A DNA stretch of 64,000 bases from Stenopsyche tienmushanensis (taxonomy: Eukaryota > Arthropoda > Insecta > Trichoptera > Stenopsychidae): assembly GCA_008973525.1 (NCBI GenBank), contig WACJ01000095.1, positions 744,001 to 808,000 of the forward strand, given 5' to 3'. This document shows, in pieces, positions 48,160 to 59,119 of this stretch. Under the pieces are notes generated by a model. That model worked only from the letters and a program-made list of their open reading frames with translations. It did no database searches and had not been told where the DNA came from. The position numbers and the translations under genes were made by a program. Every line of letters begins with the position of its first letter. Within the stretch, counting starts at the first letter, position 1.

Positions 48160-48657
48160 TCAGATCAGTTCAAAAATGCGTACGCATTTGTACTGAATTT
48201 TTTTTGAAATTGTGTAAATAAAACACAATTTAACATTAGATTTTGAACCTGTCGAAATTCGTCATCGCTTTACTAGTGTATTATTCAGTCTGTTACCAGT
48301 TTTCGTAAACATCAGACGCATTTTAGTACCTATGGAAAATTAATACCGATAATCAATACAAACGTACTGTGTTATATTTTTTTTATTTTCGTGTGGCGAA
48401 TCTGCCAGATTTGCAGCAATATAAATTAATAGTGCACATGGTAAACATACTATCAGTGTAAGACCTGCCCAGAAATGGTTTAAAAATGTTAAAGTTGGAG
48501 ATAACAGCATTTATGATGAACCCCATTCAGGAGGTCCTGTTAATTTTGATTACTACATTCTTATGGAATCATAACCATAATTAACAATGGATCAGATTGC
48601 AGAAAGGATGGATTTATCTCATGGTTTTTCGTAATTTAAACTTTTGGACTGACGTGA
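48160..48657 (+). mobile_element. Internally deleted mariner, same subfamily as 24444-24787
   Basis: The left end is TCAGATCAGTTCAAAAATGCG and the complement of the right end TCACGTCAGTCCAAAAG, followed by TA at 48658-48659. It shares GTGTAAATAAAACACAATTT with 24444-24787. The plus strand at about 48470-48550 encodes QKWFKNVKVGDNSIYDEPHS then GGPVNFDY, the mariner helix-turn-helix and GRP linker. This copy keeps the N-terminal coding region while 24444-24787 keeps the C-terminal one; together they show one subfamily. The left TA has mutated. Confidence 0.8.
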
Positions 48658-48660
48658 TAG

Positions 48661-50259
48661 TTGTTGTCAATGCTGCTATTCGATTGTATACGTAGCTTTT
48701 TTTGGCAATCCTTAGTTCAAATACTTGATTTGTTTCCATGATCATGTAATGGATTTTTTAAATAAAAGATACGAATATGTTGTATAATAAAATAATTTGA
48801 CATTTCCTTTATATAAATATACCTTCTCGCTAAGTATTTCTTAAAAGAATCAATCAATTTTGATGGATAAAATAACATTTAGAATATTTTCTTCTGACGG
48901 CTGTGTGTCTAACATGGTGTAGATAATGACTTTACTTTTATCTGTTAGTGAATAAATAAGGTTTAGGGTCTACTCAATAAGATACAATCAAATGTAAAAT
49001 CTCTCTAGTCGACGCATCAGCGATAACTGACACTTAACAACATGCTTTCAAAATAATTGATTACTTATGGGTCCCCCTAATGTACCAAATAATTAATAAC
49101 AAAAATGGCGAATCAAATAGTAATTAATTAAATATAAGGGTCATTTGTGCTAATTTATAAATATTATGGAAAGTTATTTTTAACCGTAATATAAAGATAT
49201 TATAGCAATTAGGAGTCTCATCAATGAAACGTACGTTGCCATACAATATAATAACTCTTGAACGTGTCCACAAAGAACGTCATATTCGTGGGAGTATGTG
49301 GGAGTGTATTCTGCATTTCAACAATATCTTTTGTATTTCATTCGAAAAAATAAAAAAGCTGGTTTTGAATTATATCTCGAAATTTCAGGATATGTTCCCA
49401 TGCTTCTTTTGGCAGTGTTAAGCACAAAGGCATACAATTATACGAACAAACTATATGAAGCCGCTGATAAAATAATTGCGGACGAAAGAAAAATGCACGT
49501 TGAAAATATGGAAAAAAAACGTTAAAACGGAAACTCCATTGAAATTAGATAAAAAAGGGGCTTTGTATTTGGATTTAAGCCAAAAATCCTTTTGCGAGAA
49601 TCCTAATATGCGTTCTTTCCAGCTATATTTGCGCTCTCATATATCTTAATTATAATTTATGTGATCCATTTAGATACGTATAAAATACGTACATATTGAG
49701 AGAAATTCCGGAGTGGTTTTATATTTTTTTCGCGTCGTGAAAGGGGTTAAATGACAAAATGATATATTTTTTTTAGATACGATTCACATAAACAGTATGT
49801 GTAGCGCATACTAACAACGCACATACTATAGATTTGCTACAAAACATCATTTTGGTGTTTTTTTTTTAAATGAGAATAACAAAAACATTTTAAATCTTGC
49901 ACCCAAGGGGTGAGAATCGTTCATTCTAAGTCCTTATATTTATTTAACCTATTTGTGACCAAAGGGGTCGTATTTTACGACAGCAAACAAAAACAAATAA
50001 ATGCAGCTGCTACAACTCCATGTGTTTCGATTAAATTTGGAACATAACAAGGGCACTAATTAATTGTGACCGGGACTAATTTATCATCGTATGAAATGGC
50101 ATCGTATATTATTTCTCGGGATTAGTTATTTTAAAGACCAAAATTCTTCGAAATCATCTCTTATTGTCTCCGCGATAAATATTTCTATAAAACATACATA
50201 ATAAATTACATTTTTAACCTTAAAATACGATTTGACAGTTCACAATAAAAATAGCATAA
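48661..50259. other. Stretch with one unassigned frame
   Basis: Mostly AT-rich. Frames at 49224-49421 and 49298-49525 overlap. The second (75 codons) has a hydrophobic segment (GYVPMLLLAVLST) and a charged, helical C-terminus rich in Lys, Glu and Ala. It could be the end of an exon or a chance frame; I do not recognise it. Confidence 0.3.
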
Positions 50260-51010
50260 ATCCAATCCCGAAATCCCGGATAGTTTTAGGTGCTCATGAA
50301 TCTCGGGATTAGTAAACGTGATCCCGAAAAAATCGGGATTGAAATTTTTATCTAACAGAAAGCGTACACCTCACCAGCACGTTGAAAGCTATTAAATCGA
50401 GAAAATCTCGTCAAAATCTGGACGCTTGGAAACAGTGGCGTAACTACTAATTGGCGAGCTTAGGCGACACCTAGGGGCAGTAACTGTCTAATCTATGAAC
50501 ACATATATACAGTACATATAAGTTTTTTTCCAAATTGTTATATTAACCGTTCCCCACCGGTGATGTATTTACTACACCTCGACTCTAATAATGGGAATAT
50601 CGATATGAAATATAATAGATATAGGGTTCATAATTTTTGTATTCCTCCGTAATATAATTACGAATCACATCAAAGTATTATAGTATATAAGTATTATCCT
50701 GCAGCGACGTAAATAAATAATTTGTCGGGAAATCGGGAATTTTGCGAGTTTTAGTCCGTATATCAGCAGAAAGGAAATTTATCAGTCACATTGATCGTGT
50801 TATACGAAAATGGGGGCTCACGCGGTCATCAACTTGAACTACAATAGCGTTTAAATATCTGACGACGATACCTCCAACGAGCTCGGAGGCTGAGCGTGCA
50901 TTTTCAGCAGCAATTTGCCTGGCTACCAAAATCAGATCCAGACTAAATTACGAAATACTCGTCAATGTAAACTCGATCAACATCAAGAATTGTGACTGTA
51001 TTTCTATGAA
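50260..51010 (+). pseudogene. hAT transposon relic, C-terminal dimerisation region
   Basis: At about 50860-50955 the plus strand encodes TTIPPTSSEAERAFSAA then ICLATKIRSRLN, the diagnostic C-terminal dimerisation motif of hAT transposases (..PTSSEAERAFSAAG..). The left part (ATCCCGAAATCCCGGATAG) carries subterminal repeats. The whole segment is an inverted homologue of 42690-43355, and a shorter third piece lies at 52662-52730. The N-terminal and catalytic parts are absent. Confidence 0.8.
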
Positions 51011-52661
51011 AAATAGATGTTTTTAACTCAATGACAATATTATTGTAGCAATTAGAAGAATTTAGTACAATCAGAAGCTTTAAAAATTATTCCCAGCAAA
51101 AATCTCGATTTTTTTCCGTTGAATAATAAAATCCCTACAGATACAAATTTATAAATATTGTTAAAAAAAAAGCTTAAATGTATGTCTGTTTGTCTGTTCT
51201 TGTGTGACTATCATTGTGGACTAAATTTTCATATGGGAACTTAAAATTACTTTCCATTATATATTTTTCTACTATCAATATAAGATAAATTTAAAAGAAA
51301 ATATATAATGGCAGTTGAACAACAATCATATTGTTAATGTCTTATATTTGACGATGATTGATGATTTATTTTTCTTTATATTATAAATTGGCAAACAAAT
51401 TATAAGCCGTTAGGGTTTTGATTCAATTAATAAATCTTGTAAAGATTCCTCCGCGGGAAGAAAAATTTGGAAGTGGCATAGATAAATGAATCGACGGGAA
51501 TATTTCGGGAGGTTCTTCCTTCAGCGCGGAAAAAATGCTGCACATTTGATTGATTCGGGGGAATAAACGGAAATTTATGAAGACTGCCTTATCGAAAAGC
51601 AATATTGAAACACTTGCTCCTGAGATGATGCTGAAACGATAACTCTCCGTATACAAGCCTCAAAATATATAACTTCCACTCGCAAACTGAGAATATTAAA
51701 AATGTGTTATCGTCATGGACGAATACATATTATACGAAAAGGGTAGATTTATTACGCTAGTATAAAACAAAGAAATATTTTCTCTTCGGAATTGTCGAAA
51801 AACGCTATCGATCGAACATTGTCATTAATTCTCGTTACGGATTTCGAAGGAGGATATAAAACGTGAAATACGGTCAATCGCGTCTTTCGTCTTCAAATCG
51901 AGAGGAAAATCCATAAGATATCTATTTAGGAGATGCGAAACTGGTTTAAGAAATTTACTGGATAATTTTGTGTCCTTCCATCGGCGTACATTGTGTTTGA
52001 TCCTTATAAATATTTCCCTTTGGATCTCTTCAATCGTTATCCCTTATTTACCCATGCGAGTTTCGGGTCAGATTCGGATTGATGATAGCAAAAATCTACA
52101 TAAGCTCCATATTTTCCTGCTTTCCTTATTATTAAAAAAATATATAATCAATTTTAAGGACCATCTGATCTTCAATTAATCCCAAATCTAATAACGATAT
52201 AATTTTTTTTTCAAAGAAGCCCAATCATAAAAAATGTTAATATGGTCCTTGGAAATATTCGGGTCACTCAAATTGTTATTCACTTAAGCGCTTTAGTTCT
52301 ATTTGTTTATTTACGCCTTCATTTCAGGTTTATATGGGGCCTTTCAGCTGAAACGATTGCTCAGGTCTGACAAATTTAACCTTTGCGTCCAAAGGGACCA
52401 TCTTAATATTTGACCCGAGGGACTCTGATCAAACAATTACACCTTGGCCCGCAAACATTTTGAATCCGTTTAAGCCTTTCCATCTGACAAACGTGTTTTT
52501 TTAATTTCGGATACAAAAAATTGAACATCAGATGGAGTAAACGCAAGGAAAATTTAATAAGTGAAGCGTTTAATAACAATACTTCGTTTATCATTACTAG
52601 ATGACCTTTTCCTTACCGTGCTAAAAAATATTCGCTCGCTATGATATGTATTTGGTACACA
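51011..52661. other. Stretch without recognisable gene; GC-richer island
   Basis: About 51400-52610 is less AT-biased, transposon-free and open in frames on both strands (51423-51656 minus, 51970-52179 plus, 52403-52594 minus). It encodes nothing I recognise and is a candidate conserved non-coding island. Confidence 0.35.
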
Positions 52662-52735
52662 ATATGAAATTCTGAAAAAAATTGAACCCCGTATCTATTA
52701 TATTTTATAACGATATTCCCATTATTAGGGTCGAT
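52662..52735 (+). repeat. Third, short copy of the hAT-linked repeat
   Basis: TTCTGAAAAAAATTGAACCC followed by CGTATCTATTATATTTTATAACGATATTCCC matches CTGAACCCCGTTTCTATTAT and GCGATATTCCC at 43054-43098, which lies within the 42.7-43.4 kb hAT relic. Confidence 0.6.
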
Positions 52736-54016
52736 TTGTATTAAATACATTATGCTGAAGGAAAGGTTAATAAACTAAGGATCGAAAAATAATTACTAGG
52801 AAGAGTTACGCCTTGAATTACAAATTACGTAATTCCAATTAAACTATTTTCCAATTTCTTCTTTATTTATCCTAGACTTTATGTCTATGCATTTGGCCAC
52901 ATTTATCACAACATATGCTTTTACGCTATAAAAGTATTGTAATTTTAAGTTTGTGTGTCTGTGGGAACGTTTATAAATGAAAAATTGTCCAAAGCTAGAA
53001 AAAACAACCGTTGAAAAATTTAATTGGACGATCTTGACAGGTCACATTAAAATTACTCTGCATCATATCTGGAGGTTTTTAGCGAACAAAAATATGAAAT
53101 ATTAATAATTAAGAAAAAATATCATAATAATATTTTGCTCTTATTAAGAACTGAAAATTGCGATACAATTTTATTTATATTTTTGAAAATGTGTCTGAAA
53201 AAAGGAAGCTTTATTACATCATGTCCTTTTCTTTATAGCCTTTTAAATATTCATGGCTAATCTTATTAAGCCCTTGAATAAAAATTGCATGAATTATGCT
53301 ACCCATATATTATACGTGACTCTTTTAATTCCATCATTATTTAATTTGTTATGTTGTATTTTTTTTTCATCAGTGGCGCAATATTTATGGCGGAATTTCT
53401 GCGTGCTAAAATTATTAGGTCTGCTCCATCATTAAAAATATATAACATAATTAGATCAGAGTCTCAATTAACAAAGAGATTTTCATGGCTTTGACGGTCG
53501 AAAATATTGCCTTTCGCGTAAATTCAAAGTGATTTAAATTTTCATTGATGTAAAGCTGGCAAAGAAAGGCTTTCTTCGTATTGTTATAATATTAATCAGA
53601 GTTTAAGGCCTTCCACTGGGAGGTTATAAACCCTTAATGCGACAAAGGTGCCGATGAAAAATATTTAATGAAGATTTTCGACAAAATATTTTGCCATCAA
53701 ACCGCAAGGCGTGTTATTAGCAAAATCAAAATTCAGGTAAATTAACATTGTTAGGCCTTAATGGAAATGTTTCAGTGGATGAAATTTTGTCCATTGCACT
53801 TGAGTTTCTACATGTCGGAGAAATTTTAATTAAATTGCACGTTTTGCTTTGATGATGAACGAATATAGGTCGAATGTGGAAGCAATAAAATAATGAACTA
53901 CATAGAAAATGATCTCCACTGAGAATTTCAGGATACAATTTATATGACATATTCAAAACCTTAATAAATTTAAAAAATATTCAAATCCAAATAGCGCCTA
54001 ATTTGTTTGCTTGCTT
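52736..54016. other. Stretch without recognisable gene
   Basis: 52740-53220 is AT-rich. About 53450-53960 is less biased and contains TTATAAACCCTTAATGCGACAAAGG. A related string, AGCTCTTAATGCCACAAAGG, occurs near 63580. It is a candidate regulatory island; no gene is recognised. Confidence 0.35.
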
Positions 54017-54952
54017 TGGCTTAAGGCGTCTTCTCACTTTACAAATTTAAAAAAATCGATTCTTATTTTTTTTTTAAATTTGAAAGTACATATCTTCAAA
54101 AATGTTATATCGAAATTTCATAAAGATCGGACGAGTCTAACTATATTTTTGGGCGACCGTTAGATGACTACCTGAGAGCACCCAGCTCCATACGTATGGT
54201 TCAGACTCATGGTGCAAGTATAAGAAAGTGGTGAAAAACAATCAGATAGAAACTTTTAAACATCCTTCTGCTCTAGCTGAGGATGTTCACGAGGTTTTGA
54301 AACCAATTTATGAAGATCTTCGGAGGAAATACCCAAAATAACAACGAGTGTTTCAACAGCTGTGTCTGGGAAATTTTTCTGCAACCAAAACTTTAAACGC
54401 GTTTATCTCAAAACAAGGTTTTTCGGTGGCTTGTTGATGAAATTTCGGAAACTATCCGGCCGATTGTCATGAAATTTGAATGACATATTCTTCATACTTA
54501 TGGCTATAGCGCATATTATCAGATTTTTGAAATTTTGATTTTAAGTAATTTTTTTTTACAAAAAACTGCAAAAAAAACGCGTTTTTTTTTACTTTTTCGA
54601 AAAACGTGCGCCATTTTGTTATTTTTGCGAATATCAAAAATCTGATAATATGTGCTATAGCCACTGATATACTAAATCTAAAACAGTTTTATTTTTTTGT
54701 TTCAAATGACCCATCTCGGAGATACCATCAACAAGCCACGAGCATAACATTTCTACACGGGTTTTTCGATGCTACTGTTTTATTATAATCATTGTTCAAA
54801 AATATAAAAAAAATTTTTTTTCATATACTTAAAAGATGTGTTTATAACATAAGATCCATTTTATCCCATAATTTTTAGCGAAAATCCTCGAAAAAAAATC
54901 CCGAAAATAGCCTATTTTTGAGGCGCCTAAAGTGAGAAGACGCCTTAAGCCA
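54017..54952 (+). mobile_element. Mutator-like element remnant with perfect 25-bp terminal inverted repeats
   Basis: The ends 54017-54041 and 54928-54952 are exact inverted copies over 25 bases, starting TGGCTTAAGGCGTCTTCTCA. TTAA lies four bases in at each end, so a TTAA-target reading (54025-54944) is also possible. Inside, about 54200-54340 encodes GSDSWCKYKKVVKNN, then HPSALAEDVHEVLKPIYEDL, and after a frameshift NTQNNNECFNSCVWEIF. This matches the C-terminal part of a Mutator-like transposase family widespread in arthropods. A second inverted repeat (54500-54536 with 54632-54667) forms an internal hairpin. The catalytic part is deleted. I found no 9-bp target duplication. Confidence 0.8.
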
Positions 54953-55542
54953 TATTTTCATAAAAACATAATTATGAGCAAATCTTTAAATTATAACTTA
55001 TATTATATTAATAGTCTAAGAGAAATATGTACTCAACATTAGCATAATTAATATGATAATTTCCTATTTTTACAGAGACGTTCATCTAATATTAATCTGT
55101 TTTACAAAGCAACAAAGGAGGCATTATTTGAATAACAAAAAATATCATAGACTAAACACATACGATGCCTCATATTAAATTTCTATGCAAATCTGACTAT
55201 ATTAAATATGGGCTCTCTGTCCTCCTTCCAGGGAAGAGATCAATATCGCTTGACTAAGAAGCTCAAACAGTTATTTGTATACAAAAATTTTACATAACTA
55301 AATTAGAGACGTATGTAAAACTATATTTTTACCAATGCTGCCTGCATATTTACATAAATTTTGAAGCCATATATTTAAATTGGTATTGTTATAAAAGTGT
55401 TTTTCAACCACAAATACATATCAAGATTGTGTTTACTGTGAGATATATTTAATGCAGTTTGTTCTTCCTTTAATAATTATGTTTCTATATCTATGCTACT
55501 AATACACGCCTTTAAAATTGCTCAGAATGTCATTTTAAATAT
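54953..55542. other. Stretch without recognisable gene
   Basis: AT-rich with no recognisable feature. Confidence 0.3.
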
Positions 55543-55544
55543 AT

Positions 55545-56086
55545 TAGGGTGTGCTACATGAACGTTTGGAATTCATAAATATAAAATCAAAATATTCTCC
55601 ATTAGCTTCAATCGCCTTTGGCCTATGAGAAACTGAATTATTTTTTAACATATTCTTCGAACTCTTGAATTTTCTCGTCTTTGTTATGAAACATTTTATT
55701 CCTTAAAACGTATTCCAATATCCACTCCATCCACTCGTTCATCGTTTTAACCTTTTTTGTTGAAGCAAAACGACGAGAAGCAGACACTAACCCCTGTCTC
55801 ACAAGTAGGTGCTCGAACTATTTTATGTGGATTGGTTTCCACTGTGGCTTTTAAATCTTCATTACTGACTATGGTTTTGCGTCTTCCTCGAAGCTCATTA
55901 GTATTATACGTATTACGATACGTATTAACGTATAAGAAACGTATGATATATATATATATATATATAATAACGTACGATATTAACGTATAAGTAAGATGCA
56001 CTACAAGGTTAAAAAGTTTGAGCATCTTGAAGTAATCAATGAGCGAATCGCGATCGTTGTTTGCACTCCTCCAGTCATATCTTAGC
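55545..56086 (-). pseudogene. Probable mariner-type transposase relic
   Basis: The minus strand starts MLRYDWRSANNDRD at 56086 and, after AT-rich sequence, gives LRGRRKTIVSNEDLKATVET then NPHKIVRAPTCETGVSV. This resembles the GRP linker and second helix-turn-helix of mariners (RSGRP...LKA.VE.NPR.T.RE.....VS). It then runs in another frame into KDEKIQEFEEYVKK. The right end (about 55545 on plus) reads GGGTGTGCTACATGAACG. A TA microsatellite at 55940-55966 has expanded inside it. The catalytic blocks are missing, so the family assignment is moderate. Confidence 0.42.
55940..55967. repeat. TA microsatellite
   Basis: A pure alternating TA run, flanked by CGTA-rich imperfect repeats (ATTACGATACGTATTAACGTATAAGAAACGTA). 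Confidence 0.85.
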
Positions 56087-56214
56087 ACTTTAAGGGTAAA
56101 TATAACTACCTGTTTTATTTGAAATTTAAACTTAGATAAAAAATAAGCGGAAATCTTTTATTGACGTCATCCTGTTAACTCGCAAAGGAGTACTATCCCA
56201 GGGCCTTGGATCAT

Positions 56215-56440
56215 GTACATTGAGCTTGGAGACAGACAGAGACAGAGCGAGAACGTAGCGCAGTTCGGGAGACAGAGACGGAGAGCTTCCCTGCATACAT
56301 CGCAAGATTGTATAGATCGTTAACCCAAATTTATCGACTAATAATGATTTCGATTTTAAGTTTGTTTATATATATATATAGTTTATGATATCGACAGTGT
56401 TTATTTATTTAATTGCTTCCTGTTCGTTGCTGCTTGTTGA
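56215..56440 (+). repeat. Dispersed repeat, inverted partner at 62590-62822
   Basis: GTACATTGAGCT, a purine-rich AGAGACAGAG-type tract, GTTAACCCAAATTTATCGA then TAATAAT, and ATCGACAGTGTTTATTTATTTAA then GTTCGTTGCTGC all recur in reverse complement at 62590-62822. It may be an LTR or its edge: the partner extends into a segment containing TTGGGCAACGAGAG, which resembles a primer-binding region. The family is unproven. Confidence 0.6.
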
Positions 56441-57112
56441 ATTCTTTGTCCAATTATCATTTTCTAAAAAACCAGGAGCAAATGAATTGATTTCTTGTGT
56501 ATTCTTTATGTAAAGAAATGACGTGGTCTTGTATGTTATCAACTGTGTTTATTTACAATTAACACTGCCTCGAATTGAAGATTGTCTTACGCAATTATAT
56601 AAAAATGTGCATAATAGACAGACGGACATGCATTAAATTTGATGCATAAAATTCATCGATAAATTAGCATTATTTAATATTTTGTAGATTTGCATTACAT
56701 AAACATCGAATCATATATTAAATGTTGGGAACTTTGATCTATTTTATACTCTGCACTATGTAATTAACACTACAGACAAGAAGACTAGATTGGAAGTTGG
56801 TGTACAATCTTTTAGCTTTATTTATTAAGATCATTTATTAAAATATACCATTTAACATACATAAATCTGTCATTTAAAAAATGCTTTATTTTATTTGAAT
56901 ACCACAATTATTTGTATTAAAAAAGCGCGATTTAAAAGCCTCATTTAAATATATTTATCATACTTGTGTCCGTGGGAACGCTCAAAATAATATTTTATAT
57001 AAGTTAAGTACTATATCAAATATTAGAATAATAACAAGAACATTTTAATGGGATTTAAATTAAATTTTGGATAAAAGGATTATTATTAGAGATATGGGCT
57101 TTTTTTGGAATA
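56441..57112. other. Stretch without recognisable gene
   Basis: AT-rich with no recognised feature. Confidence 0.3.
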
Positions 57113-57216
57113 CAGTAGAATCTCGATTATCCGAACTAATGCTGAAGAGGACGGACTAAGCGTTATCAAAATCTCTTATCACCCTGGGTCTTATTTTTTC
57201 ACAATCTTACACTCGT
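57113..57216 (+). mobile_element. Tigger-like left terminal fragment
   Basis: It starts CAGTAGAATCTCGATTATCC followed by GAACTAA, the classic pogo/Tigger end (CAGTAGAACCTCG.TTATCCGAAC). TA precedes it. The inner part (57169-57216) matches 31523-31576. No transposase follows. Confidence 0.65.
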
Positions 57217-58545
57217 TGTGATATCTGCCTTGTGTAACAAGCTTTCTTAAACTTCATTGTCCGGTTGTTTTAAGAATCAAGATAATTAAGACATAGTTAA
57301 GACACAAGCATCATCCTTATCGCTTTGAAAGGCTTTGTTTCTATTTTTACAGTAACATACAAATCAAGCGAAAATATTTCTAAACTCGTCGTTTCATAAT
57401 GTTTCTATCATTTATAGAACAAATATATACATTTATCGTAGAGACAAAGGTCAAAGATCATTTATCGCTGTACTACGTGTCTTTTCGGTTGTTTGCACTT
57501 GGACGTAGATACATATTTAGCTATGGATCAAATTGGAAATTATGAACAACATCACGTTTTACATTTCGCACTGATACAAGTTGAAGATGGTTTATAAATA
57601 AGTCTAAGCCGTTATTATTTTATACAATATATTTGGATGATAATGGAAGCCGAAGTAAGATAATATCATTCAAAAACGTTCAGACGCGTTAATAGCAACC
57701 ATTTTATATTCAAACGTGCTTTTTTATGACAAATGTCCTAATCGGGCATTGTAAAATTAGTTAATGGCGAATTCATTATCAATGGTACTTTATTAAAATT
57801 AAATTTTACAAACGTAATTCCATCCTTCCAGTAATTTTATTGCTAATTAATCTGCCAAGTGTTGGCGTTACACAACTGTTAAATTCACTTAGCACTAATT
57901 ATACTTCTGCGGTTTGAACGAAATGAATGCGAATATCTGCTTTAACACTTTCTCAAATTCAGTTTTTGTATCATAATGTCGCAACAAAGGAATCTAATAA
58001 ATTATACAAGTGACTTCGCATGTCGAAAATAAATAAAAAAATTGTTTTATATCCGGCACTTTCTAACTGACCTCGTGCCGAAATCCTTTGTCCATGTTTT
58101 ATCCGACAATTCACGGCAGGACAGAACCACAAACTTCTCCAGAATCGAGATGAGTGTACCTGGAGATAACTCAATTTAGGTACATAGAAAGAAAATTCGG
58201 CGTATATTCAAACATCACACAAATTCATCCCGAACACGCACTTGCCCTTTGAGGAAAGCATATTTTTTACTCCACAACTTTTACACGGCCACTTTTTTTG
58301 CTCAAGAAACTTTACGGTCACGTTTCAGGATTCATGGACATTATATGGACCGGCAAAAATAAACAAAGAATTAACAGCAGAAGACGAGTTAAATAACCTA
58401 GGACATTTATATAATTCAAGCTGGACAATTGAATTTAGCAGTGCTGCCATTTTGCCGACTTATACGGCAAAATGGTGCTGAAATTCAGCTTTTGCCTTTG
58501 TATTTTTTTACATTTCAATTTATAAACGTGATTTTTTCACAACTC
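57217..58545. other. Stretch without recognisable gene; GC-richer right part
   Basis: No gene is recognised. About 57960-58560 is GC-richer with open frames on both strands (57971-58174 minus, 58242-58481 plus). It contains a hairpin at 58446-58475 (GCCATTTTGCCG, 7-base loop, CGGCAAAATGG) and leads to a CTCF-like site. Confidence 0.35.
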
Positions 58546-58559
58546 GTGCCATCTAGTGG
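58546..58559 (-). promoter_or_regulatory. CTCF-like core motif, site 2
   Basis: The complement reads CCACTAGATGGCAC, identical to site 1 at 25498-25511, in the same orientation, and fitting CCASYAGRKGGCRS throughout. The flanks differ, so the match is not part of an obvious shared repeat. Confidence 0.45.
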
Positions 58560-59119
58560 GTTCTTGTAATTGTGGCATATAATTTCGAGCTTAAACACAG
58601 AGTACGAACTAATTCCGCAATGAATACGCTAGCAAAAAATCTTTGCTTTCGTATTAAATTTAATCAGTTTTCCTATCTAAATCTGGATTTTTGTGTACAT
58701 TTTTATATTTGTATATTATGGCTCTATAACTGAGGAGTTTCTATTTCACAACAATTTAATCGCTTGTAAGCCAATGTTTAAACAGCTTAAATTAATATAT
58801 GTTATTATTCAATATTGAAAAATTATATGGAACAATTGTGTAAACCCAATATATTTATGTCAAATTAAATGAACATAAGATAACCATAACAACTACCGCT
58901 ATATTAAATTTTACTATTATTGTAAGACTAATAAACACCAACAATGAGAATACATGAATATTAAACTATTATTACATTTACAAAGTTCTACTAATTCTAG
59001 TTATAATTTTTTTTTTAACTAACACCTATCATCAACCCAACTTCTTTTAAGGTTGTTTAACTATTCTTATTATATTAAAATTACAAAAATGTCACTTAAT
59101 CTAATCATTCGATGTCTAA
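58560..59119. other. Stretch without recognisable gene
   Basis: AT-rich with no recognised feature. Confidence 0.3.

Noticed and set aside
55747..56088. Intact 113-codon gene on the minus strand
   Set aside because: A TA microsatellite fills its middle and the flanking parts look like mariner remnants in different frames.
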